Shown here one piece after another: positions 34,469-46,043 of a stretch of DNA of 64,000 nt. The position numbers and the translations under genes were made by a program. Below the pieces are notes generated by a model that worked only from the letters and a program-made list of their open reading frames with translations, did not search any database and was not told the DNA's origin. Every line of letters starts with the position of its first letter. The stretch's first letter is position 1. Source of the stretch: Cryptomeria japonica (lineage: Eukaryota > Streptophyta > Pinopsida > Cupressales > Cupressaceae); NCBI RefSeq assembly GCF_030272615.1, contig NC_081412.1, positions 543,636,335 to 543,700,334 on the forward strand, written 5' to 3'.

Positions 34469-35014
34469 TGATGAAGGGTACTCCCCTTACAAATCCAAAC
34501 ACACAACAAAAATAGTGAAGTAGAGAGAAAACACTTAACAATGCATATATTAATAATGCTTGAGGTTGATCATAAATGAACATATATTCCTTTCTTATAT
34601 AGGCAAGAGATGATGTAGTAGTTAAAACTACAATTGTTAAAAAATCAAATCTCTAAAGCAATTATTAAATATTTAATTATGACTCATCTCTATCTAGAAT
34701 GACACTTAAGATAATCAACATCTACTTTATTAAATGACAAGTTACAAAAGTAACTTTATCATGACTAACTAAATATTTATTAAAAGAAAAGTTACAAAAG
34801 TAACTTTATCATGACTAACTAAATATTTATTAAAAGAAAAGTTACAAAAGTAACTTTATGATAACTCACTTTTTCTTTTTCATTTATTTTTTATTTTATT
34901 TTTTAATTTTTTTTGCACAAATAGTAACTTTTCTATTTCTAGTATTGATTGTAAAAGAACTATATTTTTGGGTGATGTAAGATTTCTCTTATAACCTAGA
35001 TTCTCTTGCATCAA
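34469..35014 (-). repeat. 5' LTR of gypsy gag-protease element
   Basis: 546 bp. It includes a local amplification (34737-34860) of a 53-bp unit TTACAAAAGTAACTTTATCATG..., two and a half copies, that is single in the other LTR. Confidence 0.8.
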
Positions 35015-35099
35015 ACTCCTAAGTAATTGCCTAATTAAGCTTAAGTAAGTGTAATTAAGACTTAGGTGAGAAATAACCAAGGTAAAAGGATTTAATTAC

Positions 35100-37413
35100 A
35101 CCAACAACCCCCCTTAAGTGTAACTTAGGGAGAATGTACAAAAGCTAACAATCCAATATGGGTCCTGACAACTAGGCCATGCTACATACCCATGTTAGGT
35201 ACCCATGTCAAGTCAGATCATCCTTGGCTCACATCCATGAAATCAATCTCTTCTGCCATTCATAAGTGATTGAAGTTCCTTCACAATGGGAAATTTATAA
35301 CGATCCATCATAGTCATTTTCAGCCCTTAGCTAATCTTGCAAACTTTACCCTTGATTTCTTTAGGTCTCAAAAACATCAACTTCTCAAACCTTATCAAGA
35401 CATCTGATTCATTTCCTACTAGTAATATAGAGATAATAAGATAGGTTCCCTAGGTAAATGTTTGGGGTCCATTTCAATTCCTCGCCCTAAGGATCCTTCA
35501 TTGTCTATAGATATAGAAGTAGCTAATCTTAGTCCACTTCCTAGCTTGGGACTCCTTCCTACTCCTACTATTCTTCCTGTATATGGTGCGGTTCTACCTC
35601 CCAAATCCTATAAAGGACAAAGAAAAAATCCCATCTTCTTCTATCTCTCAACATAGTGTACTTCCTTTTGTTCCTCCTTCCATTTCTAGAGAAAAGGAAG
35701 AAAAAGGAATCAATATTGAGTGATCCCCAACCTTCTTATACACAAGCTTCAATTCGTAACAAATAAAATCATAGTGCAAGAGAATGCAGATGGATATATC
35801 ATGCCAAGGCTCATGAGCTTTCTTGCAAATTTAATCCTTCTCCCAAGAAATTGAATATCGATTTGATCTCATCTTCCTAGCTTTCATTCAATCCTAGAGA
35901 GGAGCCTTACCTTGACCAATTTCATCAATAGTTGACTTTTTGAATGTTTGTTGATTCTTCTTTATCTTCTCCTCACATCAAACCTCCTATTATGATCAAT
36001 CTAGATGATTATTAGAATTATATAGTTGATGATGTTGATAATGTTAATGATGATCTATCTTTGAAGTATTTTCTCAATCTTTTACTTTATCTCTTAGTGA
36101 TGCACATTATGATTGATCATTAGAGCATGCCCCTTGTTTGGCACTCGAGGTGTCTCCATCTACCATACTAGCTCCATTGCTCCTTTAGAATTTTGTCCAC
36201 TATCTCTAAATGATGTTGAGCAATATTGGGAGGTAGATTATTTTCTAGACTATCTCAATCATGTAGTAGATTCTTTTGTATATTTTCTTACATTTAATGT
36301 GATCCTTGTAATATGATTCTTAGTGTGTCTTTGTGTTTGTTAAGATCTCTTTGGATGAGCTCTTTTTAATCCATTGGTACAAGGAAACAAATGGACCAAC
36401 CTTGCCACAATATTTCTCTATTTGTTTATCATTTCTTCTATATAAATTGTATACATATTCTATCATAAATGTGATCTTGTTCTAAATTTTCTTTCGTGTT
36501 GTCTACTAGGGGATGATGAAAAGATTTGAGATCATTTTGGTCTCTTCTATCAAAAAGACTTTTGTTGTCCATCTTAGCTGCTCTTCTTTCATTATGCTTA
36601 TAGTTCCACCACCTTTGGTGGATGAGGTCAATTCAAAAAAATCAAACTTGATATATACAAGATCTATCTGATGTCCATATAGACCCTAGATAGTGGATCC
36701 TTTATGTGCTCTTTCATGTCTTATGACCATGACCTTTGATTTGTCTATGCTTAGGGGCATTTTATTATTATGACGTACTTTCTTTTGGATGTATACATGC
36801 TACTTTATATAAAATACCATCGATAACGTATAAGAAATCACTTTAAAATGGCGGCATACACTCCATTATATGTTACACTTTGTGCACACACCACAAAGCT
36901 TGGTTTGTACAATTTGATCATAGTCCATGATATGTTTGGTGCACACTGCAACACCCATTTTACAATTCCATTTCTTATATTACCTAGAAAAAAGAGGTTT
37001 TTTTAGTAATCTTTGTGTTTGGTGCATGTTGTAGCACCCATTTTGTAGTTGGTACTTATTTTTAGATTATCTTAGGTTTTTCTTTACAATCTTTTGCAAG
37101 ATCCAACTAGCATAACACACCTTGCTAGACCTATTTGACTATCCTATTCTCTCATGTCTCCTAGTAAGTAGATTTAATCAAAACTATATTCCATAACCTT
37201 CTTTGTTCTTGCATGTTCTATATGTTTGTGTAACCTATGTTGATCATGTTGCTCCTTTTATATTGATATTTAAAACCAATAAGATCCTAGGTCTAAGGGG
37301 CTTGGTCTTTTCTTATCTCTTTAATATCTCAGTGAAATTATTTTGATTCTATCTTGTACTTTATTGAGATTATGATTGTAAGGTCATACTCTTGCTAAAG
37401 TGGGGGATAAAAT
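35100..37413 (+). pseudogene. 3' part of a family-1-like element with degraded gag
   Basis: From 35420 to about 36310, broken + strand frames give gag-like pieces such as 'AKAHELSCKFNPSPKKLNI', 'MINLDDY' and 'VDDVDNVNDDLSL'. From 36320 to 37410 the sequence is non-coding and ends CATACTCTTGCTAAAGTGGGGG, very close to the family-1 end CATACTCCCGCTAAAGTGGGGG at 13550-13572. Its 3' LTR is missing because a minus-strand copia-like LTR begins at 37414. A diverged direct repeat (GTTTGGTGCA...CACCCATTTT) occurs at about 36938 and 37018. Confidence 0.55.
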
Positions 37414-38534
37414 TGTTGAAAACACCATAGGACTAAGAGGGAGGTAGTGGGTGAATTAGCACCAAATTCAAATCACTTTATTTCTGATTTATTAAACTTC
37501 ATACCACACTTAACTTATTATTGCAATTATGAAACATGAAAGCACAAATCACAAAATAGACATGAATATCATATTTACATGGATAACCCTAAACAAGAAA
37601 AAAACACAACAAAAATTACACTCATAATATAATAATTGATTATAATGTTTAGGCCAGTGCCTAATGACATCACTACTCCTAAAAGGACTTACAAGGATAC
37701 AATGCACAACCTTCGGGCAAGATACAATGGAGTTGTTATACTAATATTCACTATCTGAAGGCAAGATACAAATTAGTGCAATAAACGCCAAAAGGAACAC
37801 ACCTTCTTTCTAATGGTGAAAACAATCAATGAACTGAAATGAACAAGATCTCACGATCATGAAATTACCCTTGAATCAATGTGTCAAGTGATCAATAGCA
37901 TGGCAAACACATCTGACCACAAACATCATCTTAACTCTCTTCTTAACTACCTTTCACACTTCTGCAATATCAAATCTACTTTCACATCAATCACATATAC
38001 TTCACATCAATTCACATTCATCTCATACACAACTCACACATCTATGCTCCCATATATACAAGATAAATCATTACAAACCTAGTTAATGGTCAACCATAGA
38101 CATAATAAAGAATATTACATAAATTTGACCACCTAGACCTATAAAATCAAATTTGGTCCATTGTAGGAGATAGAAAGGACACAAACATATTACCTTACAT
38201 CCTATCCAAATGATTAAAATGAATTGTACATGCTAACCCATCTTCTTAGGTCAACATTAAACAAACATTTAGATAAACAATGTAGCACACTAACGAGTTA
38301 GCCCAAAAACATCTCCCAATGCACAAAACTCAATGTGGATCTACACACACCATGGTGAAACCAATATAAAGTTTCAAACATAATGACAAAAGAATATCTA
38401 GATCAAAGGAACATGATCCATGTATGATACACCACCACAATCAATGAAGAACTAGACCAATAGATAAAAATAAACTCAGAACATGATAAATTTACTTTCC
38501 AATCAAAGCATCACTATAACATTAAACTAGAATA

Positions 38535-38782
38535 GATAAAAACATGAAACTATGTCACGTTTCAGGCCAACTTTTTCAACAAAAGTGAATTTAAGTAAAT
38601 CTAAGTAAAAATTAATTTTAATTAAACATATGGTCTATAGAGATTCATTATAGCTATATTATATATGGGCCACACATTTCCCAATTGGAATTGTCTACTA
38701 AATGTATATTTTATACCACTTTGGATTTAATTACCAATTTTTTATTTTGTTTGAAAAACTTGAGGTTTCAACAATTCCTACT

Positions 38783-38832
<50 letters not shown>

Positions 38833-39166
38833 CACTAAAGTTTCAAGTTCTCAATATACATGAAAAAGTTGAAGAAAAAAAGGTAAAATTTACTATATAA
38901 AGTGTGACGCCTCGTGTAACTTCAATTTCAACATTTTATCAAAACTAAATTGTAGTGTTTACTTAACAAGAAAGTATATTCAAATAATTTTATTTTATTT
39001 TTTAAATTACAAATATAAAATACCAAAAAATATATATATTTTATTAGTTTACATCATTTTAAAATTGAAAGAAATTATTTCACTTTTTATTGATTCAATT
39101 TAACAAGTTGAATTAGCATTGGCATTTTCCTTTATAAAAGTGTTACACAACTTTGTGTCTTTACCC
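38535..39166. mobile_element. TIR DNA element, family A copy 2
   Basis: 632 bp flanked by GAATA at 38530-38534 and 39167-39171. Its right end (CCTTTATAAAAGT, then TTTGTG.CTTTACCC) is close to the right end of copy 1. Over about 37 bases its left end aligns with the left end of copy 1, with nearly all differences being transitions. It has no coding capacity and contains a TA microsatellite. Confidence 0.65.
38786..38829. repeat. (TA)n microsatellite
   Basis: A run of about 44 bases of alternating TA inside the TIR element. Confidence 0.95.
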
Positions 39167-39634
39167 GAATACTGCACTAACAAATATAAAAATGTCCTCC
39201 AACCTACAAAACTTGAATCCACAAATCAAAGAATTGCTAGGCATTCTCTAGACCAATTCTAATGGATGGCAACTATAAGAAACAATGATGAACTTTACCA
39301 TCTGAGCAATACAAGACCTATAAACTTTTATAGGACAATATAAATAAATCATAAACATTATCCCTAGAGCCGCACTCCATAATCTTCACATATTGGAGGA
39401 ATTCAAAGCATTCTTCCATTGGAACATTAAAAAATCTTTCCTGCATATTTGAAACTTCCACTACAACAACTTTCAGGAACACCTCAATATCACTTTCAGT
39501 CCATACAACATCATAATACACATTTATAGACCATCTAGAACACATAATTATCTACAACACATAGTGAGACTAGTGACAACACAAGATAGGTTGACATCAA
39601 TGAAAACACAACACAATAACTCAATTTTTCAACA

Positions 39635-39650
39635 TCCCCCCCCTTCGTCA
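39635..39650 (-). promoter_or_regulatory. Polypurine tract of minus-strand copia-like element
   Basis: On the minus strand the tract reads ATGACGAAGGGGGGGA directly before TGTTGAAAAA. A second purine block (CAAAGGGGGAGAGATA) lies about 80 bp upstream, as in other copia elements here. Confidence 0.65.
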
Positions 39651-40600
39651 TTGATGGAAATATCACCAATAGAAAAGAGCACTTAAATCACAATTGATAT
39701 ACTCTCAATTTATATATCTCTCCCCCTTTGAAATCAAAAGAAAATGAAAATCTTCTATACTCTCTCCCCCTTAAACATTAAAGAAAACAACCACAAACTT
39801 GAATAATTTTTCCTTTTATTGTAACTCTTTTCTCTAAAGGATCACAGAACTATAGATTGTAACCTTAATTTGATTCTCTCTTACCCTTTTAGGAATAACA
39901 CGCATAGTTTTAATACTCCCCTTATATGGATACAGTTATTTTATAACTATTTTGTTATAATCAGAAAACTTTAGCCTTAACTGCTTCCCTGAGAGCAGCA
40001 ATCGCATCAATCTAGGAAGCAAGAGAAGAGCTCTAAAAACTCTTCCCAGATAAATGCACTAGCACTTATAATTATTCTAACATCTAAATTTATGTCTTCT
40101 CCTATTTCTTGTTTCTTCTTAAATATTCCTCTTTACCATTTTTTAATCTTCTTGAATCTGCAATTTTATCATTAGTAGCTTCCTCTTACCATTATTCAAT
40201 TCCATATTCAGATAGTATTTTGGACCATAGTCTCCAAATCTATACCATAAATATTCTCTTTTGGACCCACTACAACACAACTCTTCCAGGGGCACTTATA
40301 TTCTGAAATCCTCTTTTGCAACTTTAATTGCTTCTTTATCTATGAGCTTGATTAATCCTCTGTAGCATTTTGAGGATCCTCACCTATAATAAGGTTTATT
40401 ATTTCCTTAATATATAACCTATATTGAGAGAATGAGTTATCTCTTTCCTTTCTAAGAAACATACATCTTTTACCAACTATTCAAGATTTAAGCCAAAAGT
40501 TACTTACTAATCCACCAGACTTTACAAGAAATTTTGTGGACCAAAAAAACCATCTGAAAAACTTTGGAAATAGATTCAAAACCTTTTCCATACTGAAGGA
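39651..40600 (-). other. 3' interior of minus-strand copia-like element, no clear gene
   Basis: AT-rich with purine blocks on the minus strand. No reverse transcriptase or RNase H motif was found where copia pol should lie. Confidence 0.4.
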
Positions 40601-41880
40601 AACTTCTATTATCCAAACTGTAAGGGGGTTTTAAGATCTCATTTCCTCTTGACCTTAGACAATGCATATTGTCTAGTTGTTGGAAGAGGAATCAACATCA
40701 CTAGAGGGTATAGACTCATCCACATAGATATTTTCATCCTTCCCACATGCCATCTTCATCTTCTCCTTTCCTTCATTAATGTCATTCTTCTTTATTGGAC
40801 CAATAGACTTCTCATTCTTTCCTCTATACAATCTAGCAATGTGTCCAATTTTATTGTAGTTAGAACAAGTTGAAACTTGTTCTAGACCTTTTCTATTTCT
40901 TCTAACACTTTTATTCCTTTTGATATTCCTTCTACACTCAATAGCCTCATGCCCAAATTTTTTGTATGCATAACAATATCCATTGAAAGATTAAACATTC
41001 CTAAGCTAGATTACCTATTCACTAGAGATGGGTGAAAACAAATAGCTGTTGGAGATGGGTTAGCATCTTTCTTTCCTTTGAATATAGTTTCTTTCTTTCC
41101 TTCTCTAGCCTAACATTCTTTATTTCCTCCAGTTATAGCTAAAGTTTTATATTGTTGTGATCGGAGCATACTTTCATTTATAAGTTAGGAAGTAATGAGT
41201 GGACAACTGAAAGGAATTAAAGTAGTTTAGAGGACCATCCTTCATTGGGGGTGTGGGCTAGGATTGGAGTTGGAGAGAAGTTAACACCTATCCAATATTG
41301 GGTGAGAGGCAAGGAGACTGAGGGTTAACCCTCTGAAAATAATAACTAACTCATTCATATTCCACATTATCCTACTTCTACACTCATTAGCCTTATGACC
41401 AATATTTTTCAAGCATAATATTGCCCATTAAATAAATGACATCTCTTTTGACTTCTACACCAGTTGTGCTATGTCCAAATTTGTTGTATGTAAAACAATT
41501 ACCATTGAAAAATGGAGAACAAACGATTTGAGTAGGAGTAGGAGACCTCCTAAAATCCTTCTTGTTCCATACTTGGGGAAAACCATTTTGATTAGAGTTC
41601 TTTGCTTCATCCTTGATATTTTCTTATCTTTTATCATATTTATTCATCTTGTTCATGAATGCCCACTTATCTTTTTCTACTCTCTGGTCTACCAAACTAG
41701 GTACTTATTCCAATGTCCAACTTTCCTCTGCCAGATGTAACTCCTCTTCCACCATTTTTATGCAAATTTTATCTTCTAAAACATCTTTCTCTTCTACAAC
41801 AATAGGGATAACCTCAATCTTAGGTTCAATTTTAGTTTGTTTCCATTTGTTACAAAGTTGTGCCAGCAAACAACTTCCTC
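40600..41880 (-). pseudogene. Zinc-knuckle gag remnant with several knuckles
   Basis: On the minus strand there are repeated CCHC-like motifs: NCFTYNKFGHSTTG near 41470-41510, CYAYKKFGHEAIEC near 40940-40985 and CSNYNKIGHIARLY near 40840-40880. Each has one or more Cys replaced. An acidic helical segment (KIEVIPIVVEEKDVLEDK, 41705-41830) lies upstream. The knuckles resemble those at 49560-49760 in the 44331-51485 element. Finding them downstream of a protease/pre-integrase fragment is out of normal copia order. Confidence 0.5.
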
Positions 41881-42061
41881 CATAATTATTCTTCACATAT
41901 TATACAATCAAATCAGTTCTTGTATCTCTTGCAACTAATCTTTTTAAATTACCTTTTTTAATTTCACATCTGGACCCATGAATTATGACCTTATAAACCT
42001 TTCGACATATTTGACTTACACTTAAAACATTATATCTCAAGCCCTTAACATAAAAAACATA
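41881..42061 (-). pseudogene. Copia protease C-terminus / pre-integrase fragment
   Basis: On the minus strand it reads 'YVFYVKGLRYNVLSVSQICR', then 'VIIHGSRCEIKKGNL', then 'SCLLAQLCNKW', the region between copia protease and integrase. It continues the protease at 53171-52861, which ends '..DNDVYYVFY'. A LINE insertion separates the two by 10.8 kb. Confidence 0.72.
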
Positions 42062-42095
42062 GCTACTATCTCTGTATACCTATTTACGAGATACC

Positions 42096-43303
42096 TCCTT
42101 TTTCTCTCCTCATATCAAAGATGAATGGATTTGGTGGTTAAGTCTTTCTGGTTTTTTCTCAATAAAGTCCTCCTATCATGATATTGTCGAAGCCCCAAAG
42201 GACAACTTCTGTTGGAAAAATATATGGATTAGAGGCCTCTTACCCAAGGTCAATTGTTTCTGATGGGCTATTGCTCATGGAAGACTTATGATGATTGATA
42301 GCCTAAATAGAAGAGGGTTCTCTTTGGTTAACATGTGTGTCTTAGGATACAAAAATCTCAAAAGCATTAACCATTTATTTCTGCACTGTCAACTTGCTAA
42401 GGAAATTTTGGATGAGTGACTTGCAGATCTAGGTGTCTACTAGACCCTTCCAGAGAATGTGAAATACCTTATTGAACAATGGTACCTTAGCTCTTATACC
42501 CACCCAATTATTAGAAATATATGGCTTAAAATTACTCCTTTTATGGTCTTGAATATATGGAAGGAATGAAACAATAGGGTGTTTAGGAATGATCTGTGGA
42601 GCAGTAACATGTTATTCCATATCATAAAGCAACAAGTTAAGGAGAACATTAATGCAACTCAACCACAAAAGTCAAAGGTAATGCCAATATTAATAGACCT
42701 AATATTAAAATAGAGATGGGGAGTTAATCATAGCCTTCTTAGAATGAATTGGCACAATATGATCCTAAGGAGAAATTTCACCTTGATCCCTTTAGAGGAA
42801 GGTTGGCTAAAGTCCAATTTTGATGGCTATTCGAAAGGGAACCCAGGTTTATCTAGGGAAGGTGGAATAATAGGAGTTTTCAAACGCTATATGATAGAAG
42901 GTTATTATGCAAATATAGGAAAAGGATCAAATAACATGGTTGAAGCATTGGCTTCTTGGTAGGGCCTCTAATGCCTCCATCACCACAAAGACCAAAATAT
43001 GGTTGAGGAAGGAGATTCGAAACTTATGGTGAATTGCTTGAATGGTACAGTGAATTTTCCTTTGGAGATAAAAGGAATTATTTGAAAATGTAAAAGGCTA
43101 TTGGGCGTATTCATCAGAATTAAAATCCAACATACTTATAGGGAAGGTAATTGTGTGGTGGATGACACTATGAATCAGGGCTTAACTAAAAAGGATTGGT
43201 GTCACTTTAATTATACTAAAAGCTTAGCTTGATTAAACAACATCCTAGCTATGGAGTAGGTAAAACCCTTCCTAAGTGACTCAGTCAATTATTTGAGGAT
43301 GTA
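42096..43303 (+). pseudogene. LINE ORF2 C-terminus: zf-RVT and RNase H
   Basis: One reading frame gives 'DEWIWWLSLSGFFSIKSSY', 'WKNIWIRGLLPKVNCF', 'WAIAHGRLMMIDSLNRRG' and 'HLFLHCQLAKEI'. This is the zinc-binding region that follows plant L1 reverse transcriptase. Then comes RNase H: 'EGWLKSNFDGYSKGNPG' (42795-42845) and 'NNMVEALA', then a C-terminal part 'YREGNCVVDDTMNQG'. At least six in-frame stops break it. The reverse-transcriptase and endonuclease parts are missing through 5' truncation. Confidence 0.8.
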
Positions 43304-43736
43304 ATGGTGCTTTGGCTACTTCCTTCCTATTCATTTAATGTGCACTAAGAATTTTCAAATTCAAAATTTCTGTTTGATGACTTATAAGAGGGTGACTAGG
43401 ATGTTGATAGGTGTTGATTTGGGTGATGTGTTGGATTCCCAATAAGCAAATTATTGATGTGGATGTTATTAACTCAAATGGTATAGCTAGATGGATGGTG
43501 TCTTTTCCTTCTTGCCTTGCTTTAATGAATAAATATGGAAAAATCATTCTATGGAAAGGTGAGAAACTTATTTTTTGAGGTGTCTTAATTTCTCATAATG
43601 TGAATGGGATGCTCACATGTGTGGACAACTAAATCTATCAAGCCAAAAATATCCTTTTAAATGAATATATTTTAATGGACAAGGAAACTTCTAAAAGTTA
43701 TATTTTTTTTCCAAACGCTTTCATAGTTTGTACACT

Positions 43737-44330
43737 ATGAAGAATTATACTGATATGAGGGGGCCTTTAAAGAGAATGAAGACAAAGAGATGCAAAGAAC
43801 TCTAGAAGAATGAAGAGGTGTGGGACCTCTTTCATAGAGTGGGCATGGATTCCTTTTTTATGTCCATGAAAGGCTATAATAGGATCTTATCTACAAGGTT
43901 CTACAATTCTTGGCAGAATGGTGAAGTGTCAATTTGTCATATCTCTTTTGTGGTGTCGCTAGAGCTTATAGCCGAGGTGAGTAGGTTGTGGAATGAAAGG
44001 GAAAAAGTAGAAAGATGAAGTTGTGGTGACTACAAACCCTACATGAAGAAGTTCTTTGAGAAAGGAGTGTGTTTGGTGGTAGTTCAAAATGGGTATGGCC
44101 ATTCTGTTCTCCCTAATCCCTATCCTATAGTTAACTACTTTTTTATTAAATATTTCACTCTAGAGGGTCATTATACCTTGGTGCATGGTTACCATTTTCC
44201 CATTTTGAATCATATCAGGCATGGTGATAGTATTAATTTACCCTATTTTCTTTTCACTTCCCCAGAGTCTAGCATTGCTAATAGAGCTTATCCTCTACTT
44301 CATCAAGATATAATCTATTTTATGTACAAG
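43737..44330 (+). pseudogene. Unknown LINE-associated ORF, N-terminal part
   Basis: Frame starts MKNYTDMRGPLKRMKTKRCK at 43737. It continues in one frame (stops near 43800 and at 44016-44018) through 'VWDLFHRVGMDSFF', 'RFYNSWQNGEVSI', 'MKKFFEKGVCLVV', 'VNYFFIKYFTLEGHYTLVHG' and 'FPILNHIRHGD'. The protein is globular-looking with no domain I can name. The frame is cut at 44330 by the LTR element and resumes at 51491 in the same frame once one target repeat is discounted. Confidence 0.55.
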
Positions 44331-45412
44331 TGTTGGAATCAAAGAACACTCAAAGGGGGGGTGAATCAGTGTTCTATAATTTTTAACATTCTTAGTTTGT
44401 CCTTTCAAATCAAATAATAGCAACACCATAACACCAAAATTTTTACATGTAAACCTGATTAGGGGAAAAACAAGGGTGGGATTGAGACTCACAATATTAA
44501 TATACCTTGTTAAAAGTATAATAATATTACATAAGGGGAATGCACATGCATTAAGACACACTTCCTAGAGCTCACTGCTTAATTACAATAAGGGCTACAA
44601 CCCCGGAAGGCTCACTTCCTTACAAAATGATTACATATAATAATTGGAATGTAAGAACTGAACATCTACAAATGCCAAAAATAGTTTTGGTTAAGCACAA
44701 AACACTTTATCTTATTGCTTTGATACATTGCTCTGTTCTAATATTCTTCTATATTTCGAAGCATGAATCCTTCATATGCGCACTTGAATCTGTGTACAAT
44801 CGCTCATACAAACCTTTCACATGATAATTGATTTAAAAAATTATCATATAAACTTGTATTTTATATCTGCATCATCAAATAAGATCATCTTCATGTCGGC
44901 TTCAAGAACATGACACAAAAGATGAAACATGTACTCAAATCGGCTCAAATCAAACTCCAATGCATAAGCGGACCAAAAATAATTGTCCACATGCCTCCCA
45001 CATATTGTCTCAACATCCTCAAACAACAAGAAACTGCCAAAATTGATCTGCAAGATCGACACAGTGAATATCCACATGTTTCTGCTGATGAACATTGTTC
45101 TCACCAAAAACTTATCTATCGGATCTTCCAACTTACACAAGACTCAACACCAGAGGCCACAAACTTGGAATAAGGAATATTACATGTCTGCAATGCTTCT
45201 CTAAGATCTACAATGCAAAATATTCAACACAAAAGATCCGCCAACCATAACAGTGTACACTCTACTAGATGTCCCATTCTCCTCACTAGACCTCACCAAT
45301 ACTCAAACTATATTTTGGTACATGAATGAATTATGAACTATGGATGCCATATCTAATATGAGTTTCTATTAATGACAAAATCTGAACATCAATGTAGTAT
45401 CTCTTGCCAAGA
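44331..45412 (-). repeat. 3' LTR of pol-less LTR element
   Basis: About 1082 bp, closely matching 50457-51485 (for example 44878-44945 against 50998-51065). It starts TCTTGGCAAGAG on the minus strand where the 5' copy has TGTTGGCAAGAG. Confidence 0.88.
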
Positions 45413-45413
45413 A

Positions 45414-45425
45414 TCTCCCCCTTTT
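45414..45425 (-). promoter_or_regulatory. Polypurine tract of pol-less LTR element
   Basis: AAAAGGGGGAGA on the minus strand, two bases upstream of the 3' LTR. A second purine block lies near 45570-45582 (CAAAGGGGGAGTG). Confidence 0.75.
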
Positions 45426-46043
45426 GCATTGATGGCAACACTTAGTGAAAAATGACTAAGTGTTAGACCAAAACCAAAATAATATATACACTGCAACCAA
45501 AAATTAAATCTCTAGATTCTAAAGAATCAAATAAATCCCCCTAGGATCAACATTTTTCATACTTCTCTACACTCCCCCTTTGACATCAATGGTAGAGGTA
45601 GAGTTCTGAAAACTAAAAATGCTTATTTACATACATACACATAGTCCTTACAAAAAATGAAAGATGTCTGCATAGAAATTCTTCAATGTGTCCAAGTGAT
45701 TGTCCCATCATCTCTCCAAAACTATTATCAAACAATTGAAAAAGATAAACTTGGGATTTTGTTGTCTTTAGGTTTGTCGGATCACTATTGGCTAGAGCAT
45801 CTTAGGTGTCGCTCAAGGCACTGAGCATAATATCTAACTTAGGAGTGATGCACCTTTGAAGTTCTCCCTATCCAGACTCATATTTTGCATCTTCTCAAGC
45901 AATGATATTACTTGATTTTCATGACTACCACAAGAAAGAGACAAAGGATCAACCAACTGAGATATGTTGGGTAACTGATCCTTATGCTCCTGATACTTCT
46001 TCTCAATATCTGCACTGAACTTGGATAGTGATAAACATGATTT

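Larger units (their letters stand above)
31605..35014 (-). mobile_element. Ty3/gypsy element with gag-protease only
   Basis: Direct repeats 31605-32098 and 34469-35014 serve as LTRs. Their outer flanks are ACTCT (31600-31604) and ACTCC (35015-35019), a near-match TSD. On the minus strand a PBS-like TGGTATTAGA lies just inside the right LTR. The 2.4 kb interior carries gypsy gag and protease, then an acidic stretch, with no reverse transcriptase, RNase H or integrase. It is either a natural gag-pro element or an internal deletion. Confidence 0.8.
37414..39634 (-). repeat. 3' LTR of a minus-strand copia-like element, with TIR insertion
   Basis: On the minus strand it starts TGTTGAAAAATTGAG at 39634, right after a polypurine tract, and ends in GGTGTTTTCAACA at 37414. 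The end region has the G-rich TAAGAGGGAGG...GGGTGAATTAGC block seen at the ends of the copia-like LTRs at 44331 and 50457. It includes the inserted TIR element 38535-39166, leaving about 1.58 kb. AAAAT (37409-37413) would be one target repeat; the other is not identified. The matching 5' LTR was not found. Confidence 0.55.

Noticed and set aside
38572-38581. TTTTTCAACA as the end of a solo LTR that began TGTTGAAAA at 37414
   Set aside because: The stretch lies inside the family A TIR element. A better LTR end (the same TTTTTCAACA next to a polypurine tract) is at 39625-39634. The match at 38581 is probably chance.
38786-38829. TA tract as a possible origin or promoter
   Set aside because: It is a plain dinucleotide microsatellite inside a mobile element.
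41471-41885. Two ~90-codon + strand frames
   Set aside because: They are antisense to the zinc-knuckle gag remnant, whose motifs read on the minus strand.
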